Assembly (NCBI GenBank): GCA_021292105.1
Contig: CM037868.1
Location: forward strand, 34,723,523-34,787,522
Length of the DNA stretch: 64,000 nt
Reading direction: 5' to 3'
DNA from: Anadara kagoshimensis
Taxonomy: Eukaryota; Mollusca; Bivalvia; Arcoida; Arcidae
Shown here: positions 23,801 to 35,800 of the stretch, piece by piece
How positions within the stretch are numbered: the stretch's first letter is position 1
How the letters are laid out: every line of letters begins with the position of its first letter
Made by a program: the position numbers and the translations under genes
The notes under the pieces: generated by a model
What the model was told of the DNA's origin: nothing
Databases searched by the model: none
The model's input: the letters and a program-made list of their open reading frames with translations, nothing else

Positions 23801-26800
23801 CCTATCAACAATATTGTGTCTCCAGTAGACCAAGTATTATAAAACAGGGCCATAACTATGTTTCCATTAATTTAAAATAATTAGTAGCCAAATTTCTAAA
23901 ATTTGTGAATATAAAGTCCTTTTTAAAGTAATTTTTCACAAATTTGCTAAAATATGTTACTTTTTGAAAGAATTCCTCAGAGATTAGTAGCTAATGGCGA
24001 TTTTGGCTACCAGGAATGGAAACATAACTCTTAGCTGATTTGGAATTTTCGTTATGTGTCAGTGATGAATGGTGAGGCATCTAACTCTCAGTAATTCTTT
24101 GTTATATTGACTTACAGATTACCATGGAAGACTGTTGTAAAACCAGCAGCTGATCTCGCAAGAAATGGATTTATGATCACCAAAAGCATGGGTAAGATTT
24201 CATACATACATGTACTGTAAACATAACATTCTATTTTTTGTGTGATCTGAACTTTGGTTATTTTTGCAAATTGAAAAAAAAAAAAACAAAAAAAAAAAAA
24301 CTAACCCCACCAACCCAACCTCTCCCCCTCAACCCCCCACCCTCCTTGCAAATTAAGATAAGACATTTTGATATCGACACAAGAAGGGTTGAATTGGCGA
24401 AAATAACCTCCCTCGTGAAATACCAACAATAAAATTTCATGAAAATATTCACTCTCGAAAAAAAAAAATCCATGTTTCCACTATAGACTATATGTGTTTG
24501 GAGATCAAACGTTGAAGGTTGTAGGGTTTAACAGCCCTCAAAGTAGGCTTCAAAACTAAGTGGCCAGATGGCCACCAATTAAAATTTTCAGGTTGCCAGT
24601 GGAATTCCAAGTGGCCAGGCAACCTTTTCTTCGAAATGAAGGAAAATTAAGGAATCTTGTAGGTATTGAGAACAAAAATATACTTTTTTAAAACTGACTT
24701 TCAATCCTTTACATTTATGTACATCAGTGTTATTAATAATAATAATGATGTTAAGTGTCCATTTTATTGCCTGAAATGGCAACAGTATCATGAAAATACT
24801 GTAACGCAGAAATAATATCTGTTTTCTGGTCACAAAACTTCAATTTAAGGTGGAAAAGCTGGCCACCATTTACAAATTTTAGGTCGCCAGACACAATTCC
24901 AGGTTGATTTGGCCACCATTTTAGTAGACAAAAATTGAGGGCTGTTTAAACCTCTGGTCACAATTGTGATGATTTCTCTTTGTCTTTGGCTAAACTTGAT
25001 GCTGTGAAAAGCCTAATTTAAAAAGACATTACCATGAGTACAGTAAAACCTCAATTCATGGCTTGGTATTTGTGAATTAAAACAGTTATTTGTGAATGGG
25101 GTCCCAATGTCAGCCCCATCTATGGTCCAACATGAGCTCTGTTTACAAATAAATTACAGTCCAACCTGCCTTAAAGGCCACCTCTATATAAGGGTCACCT
25201 GCTTATAAAGTCCAGTAGGATTGTATCCCATTTGGTGGCCTTTATAGACAGGTTTGACTGTAACTAGCAAAGTCAGTGAATTAGGATCTTCCACCAGCAG
25301 GTTCTTTTTGGTAATTTGCTCTAATGCTCAAAGAGCAAAAACTACCAGGAAAATGAGTAAACCAACTCCGGTTAATGATATGCATGTCTTCTATAAATGT
25401 TGATACTTTGTACCGCTGCTTTTGTGAAGATAATATGCACAAAGTTTGTAAAATAGTGCTTCATAGTTTTCGAGAGGTACTTACGACAAGAAGTGTTTTG
25501 ATGGACAAAAGGACAGAAGATTCAAATTTAATACCCCTCTTTCTTAGAAGGTAGGGGTTAAAGGAGAAATATTGTTTATCTAGTATCATAATAATTTAAT
25601 AATATATTACAGATAAAGATGCGGAAAGTCTTATTGTTGTAAACTGCTACTTTTATTTGCAGATATTTACTTTTGCAGTTCTCTTGCCAAATACATTTTG
25701 CCATCCTTAGCTCTCGCAATGTTGAATTTAGCTAAATATTTGGTATAAATAATAGTAATACCATTTCAAAAACAAGTTCATGTTGATTATCTTTGATGCT
25801 TGTCTTGTCCACACAAAACACCTTAAACACGTGAAAGTAAATCGCACGTGAATAATAGTTGATTTATAGTACAGTCAAACCTGTCTATAAAGGCCAAGTA
25901 AGGGAAACAGTAAAGGTGGCCTTTATAGGCAGGTGGCCTTTATATACAGGTTCAAATAATATCAATAAAGAACAGTTGGGATATAATCATGCTGGCCTTT
26001 ATAAGCAGGTGGCCCATATATAGATGAGACCTTTAAGGCAGGTTGGACTGTATATATTATTTATATTTTCAGAAAATGCATTTTTAAAAGACAGGGTTAA
26101 AATAAGTGAATTTACCGGAAATCTCAGGAAGTATTATGTGACAGACGACAAATTTGTGGAAGCTGGTACATTGGTTAAACGACCTGATTTAGCCAAAACA
26201 TTGGATATCATAGCCGACGAAGGATCCAAGGCTTTCTATGATGGGAAGTTGTCGGATAGTATTATCAGTGCTGTAAGTGTTTAGCTCACCTGGTTGAAGG
26301 CATTTTCTATTGTCCATGATCATGATGATAGGGCTTTGTACATTTTAAATCTCTTTTGCTAAATATTTAGGTTGTAAAATTGGCCAAATAAATACAAATG
26401 AAAATAAATTTGAGCAGTGAGAGGCACTGTAGTTTCATAATTGACGGATCGCCGGCCACGCCCACTATGTTCCGACAAAGTTCCGTCATGCTTGAATTAC
26501 ACGTAAAAAGAATAAAACTCAGCCTGAATTGTGCGGTTTAGTGAGGTCACTGACACTAGAACATCATAAGTTGTCGCGATGCTGCTTTAGTACCGTAATG
26601 GCGGCCAGTTTCGGAACATTGTGGGGATGGCCGGCGATACGTCAATTGCATGCTATAAACCACTTAGCCATTTCAAGCCTTTGAAAATGGGTGGAAAGTC
26701 TTTTCTGATGATGAGAAATACACAATGTATTGTTCTCTGGAGAGACTAGCCACAATTCTTATCATCCCAGACACTATAACGGATTTTGTTTGCCTCAAAT

Positions 26801-29800
26801 TACTACAGTAACTGAATAAAAGTAGTTTTCCCCAGTGGAAAAATTACTAAAAAAAATTGTCCCCAATGCATGTAATATGACTTCTAAGAATTGTCAATTC
26901 AACATTGAGACCAGAGATGTGTCAAACTTTGGAATGTACAAGGACACCGTTTTTTTGCAAATGTTCCCAATCAAAAAGACAGAAAGTAACTGTTTAAATT
27001 CATGAAATCTGTGACATGGAAATCCCTTGTTTTTACCCATGTGGGATTTCCTTGTCTCGCCCTAGGGTTAAGACAGGCTACAAGCTGAATTTCCAGCGTA
27101 GTTATACCTGCTCTGGATTCATCGTTGAGAGGACTTAAATATTTGAGAAAAGTTCCGAAGTCAACCAACAATTTCTTAATGTCACAATCACTTGCACACT
27201 CTTAATTGATGACGTCATAATCCTTTTACGTGAGAACGTCAACAAAAATTGACTAGACTACGGTACCTCATTTTCAGCAGGCACGGATGGTGACATGAAA
27301 ACTGAACGTTTGATTTACAAATCATGTTTCATGTTGCAAATGTGTGAGAAAAAGAATCTTACACCAGTAACAGGGTAAGACAGAGATATCTCAAACGAGG
27401 ATGAATATTTTCCTGTCCAGAACGAGCTTTACTCAATAGGGTTGACCACTGTACCAGTGTATTTGATAGCCCTTAAGGTTATCTCACTTATCTCAAATAG
27501 TTATGGAATCATATAAGATGAGTTGAGTTGAGTAATGGTGTTTAACGTCCCAGTCAAGAGTATTTCACTTATATCGAGACGTCGCCAGCTATAGGCGAAG
27601 GTGCAGAAATTTTGCCTGTGCGTTGCGCTGATAGCATTATACAGCAGGGTTCTTTAGCGTGCCAAGCCCACCGTGACACGGGACCTCGTTTATTTTAAGT
27701 TCCCATCTGAAAGAACCATGACTTTTATTCCATAATGCCGAGTGCTTGGCGAAAAAACAGTCACTACCCACTTTCAAGTCTTGGGTCAGACCCAGCCGGG
27801 GATCGCACTCACGACCTCCCACTTACAGAGGGAGCACTCTACTAACTGAGCTACCGCAGTGGTGATATTTACCAGTTAAAACAATGTTATTCCAGGAATT
27901 TGCAACATAAAACGTTTGTAAAAATGTCCACAGAAACATAAAGGGGTATTGATCACATGGTATGGCTGTGAACCTAATCTCTGTTTATTTTTTCTTTACA
28001 GATTGAATCAGCTAGTCCAAAAGGAATTCTTACCAAAAAAGACCTGAGAGATTACAAGGTTGTTGTTAGAGATGTCGTCAAGACAACATATAACGGTAAT
28101 GTGATATACAGTCAAATATAGCTATAAAAGACACCCGAGGGAACCAGTAAAAGTGATCATTATGGTCAGGTGGCCCTTAAATACATGTTCAAATAAAGAG
28201 CAATTAGGATTACATCTGGTTTGATAGTACTGGTACATGTACTTTGAGCAACTTAACTGGGCTTGTAAAGGTTGACTGGATGAGTGGGAGTTTAAGTCTC
28301 AGTCAAGGAGCAACTTAACTGGGCTTGTAAAGGTTGACTGGATGAGTGGGATTTTAAGTCTCAGTCAAGGAGCAACTTAACTGTGCTTGTAAAGGTTGAC
28401 TGGATGAGTGGGATTTTAAGTCTCAGTCAAGGAGCAACCTAACTGGGCTTGTAAAGGTTGACTGGATGAGTGGGATTTTAAGTCTCAGTCAAGGAGCAAC
28501 TTAACTGGGCTTGTAAAGGTTGACTGGATGAGTGGGATTTTAAGTCTCAGTCAAGGAGCAACTTAACTGGGCTTGTAAAGGTTGACTGGATGAGTGGGAT
28601 TTTAAGTCTCAGTCAAGGAGCAACTTAACTGGGCTTGTAAAGGTTGACTGGATGAGTGGGATTTTAAGTCTCAGTCAAGGAGCAACTTAACTGGGCTTGT
28701 AAAGGTTGACTGGATGAGTGGGATTTTAAGTCTCAGTCAAGGAGCAACTTAACTGGGCTTGTAAAGGTTGACTGGATGAGTGGGATTTTAAGGCTCAGTC
28801 AAGGAGCAACTTAACTGGGCTTGTAAAGGTTAACTGGATGAGTGGGATTTTAAGTCTCAGTCAAGGAGCAACTTAACTGGGCTTGTAAAGGTTGACTGGA
28901 TGAGTGGGATTTTAAGGCTCAGTCAAGGAGCAACTTAACTGGGCTTGTAAAGGTTGACTGGATGAGTGGGATTTTAAGTCTCAGTCAAGGATATTTCACT
29001 TTAATTTATTTTCTTTAGGATGCCACACTTACTGTATCCAAGTAGGGGAGGCATTTTAGGTATTATTCTAAGACATTCTAAATGCTGTTTGCTTGTAAAA
29101 AAATAGACACTACCTGTTTTCTAAGTCTTGAGGGTTCGTACAGGCCTGGAAAAGTCCTTAATTTTTTAGGTTGGCCCTAAAAAGGCCCTAAAAACAAGTC
29201 TGACTCTAAAAAGCCCTTGAATTTATCCTGAAGGCCCTAAAAGCCCTTGAATTTGGGCAGTTTGGTGTCTGTATTTGGATATTAAGTGGTTGCAAATAGA
29301 CTGATGTAAATAAATAAATATTAATTAATAAGTTTCTTGAAAGGAGCAATTTAAAGGTACCTGGCTTTTCGAAATGCCCATTTTCAACCTTATCCTTTTC
29401 ATGTGTTGTTACTATGGATATGTAAGTAATTGTTTTATTGATTTAATTGCCTTTGCATCAATATTTTTTTTGCTTCAGTTGTACCTCTGATTAGGCCTTA
29501 AATTTGCAAATAAGACCCTGAAAAGAACCTTAAAAGTCCTTAAATTAAGAGTCCAAATGTCTGTACGGACCCTGGTCTTGCAGAATTTAAAGCTGACCTC
29601 CCAATATTGTGCATATGGAGCAAGCACTCTACCAACTGAGCTACTTGTTTGTTATCATGGGTTGACCACTGTAACAATTGACGGATTGCCGACCACGCCC
29701 ACATTATGTATCCATAACACATGTTGTTAAATAACAGAAACATGTACATGTTAGAATATTGACTGTGGCATAAGACTCAAAGTCTGATGCCAAAATACTG

Positions 29801-32800
29801 TTTGTCATTTTGTCATGGTTATTTTTCAGGTCATACAGTTGTATCGGCCCCTGTTCCAGCCTCAGGTCCAGTTGTGTTGTCCATATTGAATATATTAGAA
29901 GGTTATAAATTTAGTCCAAGTGATGTCAACAAAACGTCAACCTATCATAAAATACTAGAGGTAAATTTTTTTAAATATCTCTGAAAATATCTATTAAAAA
30001 TAAGATTTTTATACATTTTTGGGGCAAAAATTTGTCCACAGAGAATACCAAAAAGAAGTTTTTTTGCAAAATAGTGTTTTTTGTCTCAAAGATTTTTATG
30101 CTTATATGTACATCTTGTGGTTGGATTTCCCTCAATACTAAAACATTGATTTCCATAAATGCTTGTAATACTAGAATGGAACCTTCCATGTATAAAGTAT
30201 ATATAAAGTATTCACTTCTTCATAACAATTAATGCTCATTCAAGATTCTTTCACTTATATCGAGACATTCAGATTTGGGATAGTGGAGTGAAGTGGATTA
30301 ATAATGTTTTACATCCCAGTCAACATTCTTGTACTTAAATCAAGTCTTTCAGTTCTAGAATGGTGAAGGAAAGTGGCATTGCCGGAAATCATCAGACTTG
30401 CTAAAAGTAATGAAGTTTTTTGAAAAATTGGGGCAAGGGAGGTAATTCATGAAATTTTCCAATTTAGTAACATAAATTTAAAGTCTGTTTCAAGTTGGCC
30501 TATTTTTAAAATATACAATAGTAAATTTAAAAAAAAAATGTATTTTTTTGACATTTAAAATATTCAAATGAAAATTACAAAATTAGATGGCATTAAAATA
30601 CAGAATGTGTAAAGATTGAACATCAATATATTGTTTTCTTTAACAGGCTTTTAAGTTTGGATTTGCTCAACAGCAGCAGCTTGGAGATCCCTCAGATTCT
30701 GCATATAAAGCCAGCATTACTGAGAGAATGTTAAAGTAAGGGTATAATGCAACAGTATATGTGACAGTCCCAACTAGAAAACCCATCTACGGGACAAACA
30801 TCAATTTTATAGCCACCATTTGTTCAGTCAAATTTTGGCGTTGTAAAGGGTTTGGCAATAAATTGAGGGTCAGGCTCATAATGACAAACGTAAACAAAAT
30901 GGATTTTGGTACTTCAAAATAGTGTGGCGATAAGTGAGGTGGCAAAGTTATCGAGGGGTATTATAAGTTTAAAACGAGGTTTTACTGTACAATGGTCTTA
31001 TATTGAATTTTTGGAACATCACTTATTTCCATAATTGATTCACAGAATATGAGGGTATCATTTAGCTAAAGAATTATTATCCCTGAATCAAAGAGTCTGC
31101 TGCATGTTAAACATTCCTCAAACACAACTTTATACATGTATTAAATTCAAACTCTTTGCTTCAGGTAGTGATAATGTGGATGAAATTGGATCATTGGACC
31201 TAAATTGCAGATAAAAATGGATCACTAACTGGCCATCTTAATACATGTACTGTAGACCCTTAACACCTAGAGAACCACTGCGGTAGCTCAGTTGGTAGAG
31301 TGCTCGCTCCGTAAGTGGGAAGTCGTGGGTTCGATCCCCGGCCGGGTCTGACCCAAAACTTTAAAGTGGGTAGTGACTGTTCTTTCGCCAAGCACTTGGC
31401 ATTACGAAATGGAAATGAAAGTCACGGTTCTTTCGGATGGAAACTTAAAATAAACGAGGTCCCGTGTCACGATGGGCTTGGCACGCTAAAGAACCCTGCT
31501 GTATAATGCCATCAGCGCAACGCACAGGCAAAATTTTTGCACCTTCGCCTATAGCTGGTGACGTCTCGATATAAGTGAAATATTCTTGACAGGGATGTTA
31601 GACATCATTACTCAACTCTTAACACCTAGATTTTTTAATTTCAGTAAAACTGTAGCCAAGCTCATCAGAGAAATGACGGATAATGTCACTCATAAAGACC
31701 GATCATTTTACGATTTGAAGAATTACTCCCCTTTGGATGGAGGAACATCACATATTTCCATAATTGATTCACAGGAGATGATGGTATCAGTCACATCGTA
31801 AGTAAAGTACAGAAATGACTTTTAGCATACTGTTAAATCCTTTTATTTTCATGGTGTCAATTGTTCATCAGGGTTTATACAGCCTTAAAAAGTCCCTAAA
31901 CTTGAGACACTCCCTAAAAGGTCCTTAAATTTCATAACCAGCCTAAAAAGGCCCTAAATATTGAATCAAGGCCCTAGAAAGGCCCCTTAATATGCTAAAT
32001 AGTTAGATGCTGGTACAAAATTTCCAAGAAAATCAGCATACCAGTTGTTGGTTGTTCTAAACCTGTAGAAAACATGTAGAGAGTCATGATATTTTACTTT
32101 AGGTAATAACATAAAAATTTTCATACATTATTACACTGCTTAAAACACGAGAAACTCTGGCCTTAATTTTTAATATTTAGACCCTGAAAAGTTCCTAAAA
32201 AGGCCCTAAATTTTAGTCTCCATATTTTGTATGAATCATGTTCATGGTTCCAAATAAAAGTACCAATCCTTGAGGCAAGAAATTCATCTTTTGTGATTAC
32301 TGTTTAAGGCAAGAAAGACTAATATGCATTCATCTTATTTCATTGACTTGTAAAATTTTTGGATCAAGCAGGCCTTAGAAAGAATTTTTAATTCCACTTG
32401 GCACAGTGCCTAGTTGAACATGTTGAATGAGAAAACCACTTGGCACTTGGAAATTTAACTCGACACAGTCACCATGACTGACAAATATATAAAACACTCG
32501 GAACATTGGATGGATTTTACTTTACACTAAGTGACTTCCGAATGCGAAACCGTTTGCATATATGATGCAAACGTTCAAATGATTTTGTTGATTCACGCTT
32601 GAAACAGAGCAGCAAGATTTATACACGATTTTCCCGACCTACACTAAATTGTCTGTTGTTTATTAATCAGTTAATTGTAACAAGCTCATGATGTATATAT
32701 CTGATAAATTTAACTTGGCACTGTTAAGAGTGCAATAACAACACCACTCGTCCCAGTACACATTTCACCCGTCAGGACGAGTGGATGAGTGAATAATCGA

Positions 32801-35800
32801 AGCCCTGATCAAGGCCTCCACTAAAACAACAAAAAATGCGGCACCAGTGTATGAAAATGATTCATTTAGAAAAAAATTTTGCAGATGCACATAGTAGGGT
32901 TATTTTACATGTATATAAGCCATCTCATGGCAAATGGGTCCTTATGGCTTCAAATATCAATTTGTAGCTCACCTAAGCCATAGGCCTATAGCTATTGCAG
33001 ACAACCTTGCATATAATTAGCCATAACTGCTGAAAATTTGGACATCGTCTTTAATTAATGTCATCATGGTCATTGACCATTAAACTTCTGCATGAGATAT
33101 GTACTCAGTTTCAAGTGAGCGTTAAGGCCCATAGGCTTCTTCTTAATTTTACTGTATCATAATTCAAAACCCAATAAATCTTTGTGTGCGCAGTGGCCTA
33201 ATGGATAAGACGTCAGTCTTCAAATCCAGGGTCTCTCACCGCTGTGAGTTTGAGTCCCGCTCGGACCACATGTGGGAAAATGAATTTTCCTTGCCGTTGG
33301 CCTTTACTGATTCACCTGGTATCAGTATAATAGACTGGGGGAGTGGTACGCTTGTCTGTGGCGTACTGACTCTGTGAGCTAGCATGGTAAAGTCGCCCTG
33401 AGTGCGTGCTAGTACAAGGCAGACCATACAACACAGTCGCACTTCACATGCATACACAAAATTGTTCATAGATTAATCCATAGAGATTAATTAAATAGTT
33501 CTCGTCGCGAATAGCTGAAAAATTGCTGATGCGATGCTAAGCAACATTCAACCAACCAACCAATAAATCTTTGTTGTACCAGTATTTAGATTTCAGTACT
33601 TTCTGTTCTCTGATTATTGTTTTATAAAAGCACATTCTGGTAATTTTATTTTCTTATTTATAACTCTTTGTCAATATTGTTCTTTGATATTATGGAGGCT
33701 TTCTAAACCCAATTACTGTAGAGCACTTTTATTTCGCAAGAGATTTATTTTTGTGTAAATTCGCGACTCATCCCATTTGCGAATTTAAATACACACATAT
33801 CTTGCAAATATTTCAGCTAACAGATATTTCTGTGTTGACGTACACTATGTTGTATTCAATAAGATTCCAATGGCGAATTCAAATATTCACGAATTGGGCC
33901 AAGATGGTCTTTACACGAAATTTTCTATTCACAAAAAATAAGTGATCTACAGTATTTTCTGATCTGAATATATACATGTACGTACCCTTAGGTGAGTGTT
34001 AAGGCCCATGGGTCTCTTGTTTACATTTACCATGGGTACTCAGTGCTAGGTTTCCACAAATTTAAAATAATTAGTAGCCAAATTTCCAAAATTTGTGAAA
34101 ATATAGTCCTTTTTAAAGTATTTTTCCACAAATTTGCAAAAATAGGTTACTTTTTTAAAGAATACCTGAGAAAGTAGTAGCCAGTGGCGATTTTGGCTAC
34201 CAGGAATGGAAACATAGTTAAGTTTAGCTCTCACATGTTTCAGAAGTAGGGATTTTGATGAATTACAGGAATATTAATCAATGGTCTGTTTTCAGGACTA
34301 TAAACTACTGGTTTGGTTCTAGAGTTATGACAGACACAGGTATATTATTGAATGATCAGATGGCAGACTTTGCGATGCCGACTGTAGACGCTAACCCCAA
34401 CCAGGTAAATACTGTACAGTAAAACCTCGTTATAATGCCCCTCGATAACTTTGCCACCTCGCTTATCGCCACACTATTTTGAAGTCCCAAAATCCATTTT
34501 GTTTATGTTTTTCTTTATCCGCCTCCCCCGATTTATCGCCAAACCCCTTTATAAGGCCAAAATTTGACTGAACAAATGATGGCGATGAATCGAGGTTTTA
34601 CTGTATATCAAAAAAATTATTATAGCAGCATGTTTATTTTAGCGATTTATGTAGTCTGACCTGTCTACTGATATTAAATATGTGAGTCGCTCTTTGTGCG
34701 TGGTTAGTGTTCAACCACTATAGTAGCTCAGTTGGAAGAGTGCTCGCTTTGTATATGGGAGGTAATCGAATCCATCTTCTGCCAGGGTCTGATAAACACT
34801 GGAATGATAAATCTGAGTTGGCCTGCAAAACAGAGTTTGTAACCAGTAAAAGAGATATGGGAGGTCATCCAATCCATCCCCTGCCAGGGTCTGACAAACA
34901 CTGGAATGATAAATCTGAGTTGGCCTGCAAAACAGAGTTTGTAACCAGTAAAAGAGATGCTTTTAAATTTTACATGTGACAGGTGTAGTTAGCTTGACTG
35001 GAAAAGTTAATCCTTCTAGAACAACTTGTCTCACTTCTCTGGTGGAATTTCGTGTGTTTAAACTTAATTTGCCTTTTTTCAAAGTGTTTGTTTTGCTTTT
35101 GGGATTGTGGTTTGGACATGTGCCAATATTTTTGTTGTTTAATACCACAGTAAAAGGACATTGCGTAAAAAATGTCTTTTAAAATATTGGACACATTTGC
35201 AGTGCCCTTTACTTCAAAATGAAGCAGTATTTATAAAATGTTTCCAGTCCAATTGAATCCCAGTTAAATTGACATTAATAAGTATATTAATGACAAAATT
35301 ATGTGGTGAGTAGCATTTTTGCTCTAGCTAGTAAACATCCAAGATTTCCTAGCCATGATGCTTGTGAAAAAAATTGCATTTATCGAAGAGCCCTGAAACA
35401 CCATTTCTGGACAATTCATTTGTTAAATATTTATTGTCACATTTCTTGCAGGCAAATTTTATATCGGCTGGAAAACGACCATTGTCAAACATGGCTCCAA
35501 CTATACTGTACAACGCAGAGCATCCATGTTCACTCAGAGTGACTGTAGGTGGCGCTAATGGATCAAGAATTGTAACTGGTAAGATTATGGATATCGTAAT
35601 TGTAGGGGCCAAAATAGGGAAATTGCAAGGTACTTAAGAGCGAAATGCTAAAATTAATGTATTTGTCAATATATCTTGAAAACTATAAACTTTTTGTTTA
35701 GGCATGTATATTAGACTGTTGTAGGCATTTGCACAACGATCAAATTTGATGTATGAATTAAGGTCATAGGTTCAAAGGTCAAGGTCATAGATGCAAAAGA

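Noticed and set aside
25612..25680. Possible extra GGT7-like exon after 'attacag'
   Set aside because: It would read DKDAESLI in frame but has no good donor, and exons 7 and 8 already join in frame with the expected GGT spacing.
31275..31350. tRNA gene-like sequence with boxes A and B
   Set aside because: The same head with the same body and tail recurs about ten times with target duplications, so it is a SINE and not a tRNA gene. The same holds for the other tRNA-like heads in the window.
35349..35612. Open frame antisense to GGT7-like exon 14
   Set aside because: It is a shadow of the conserved exon on the other strand.
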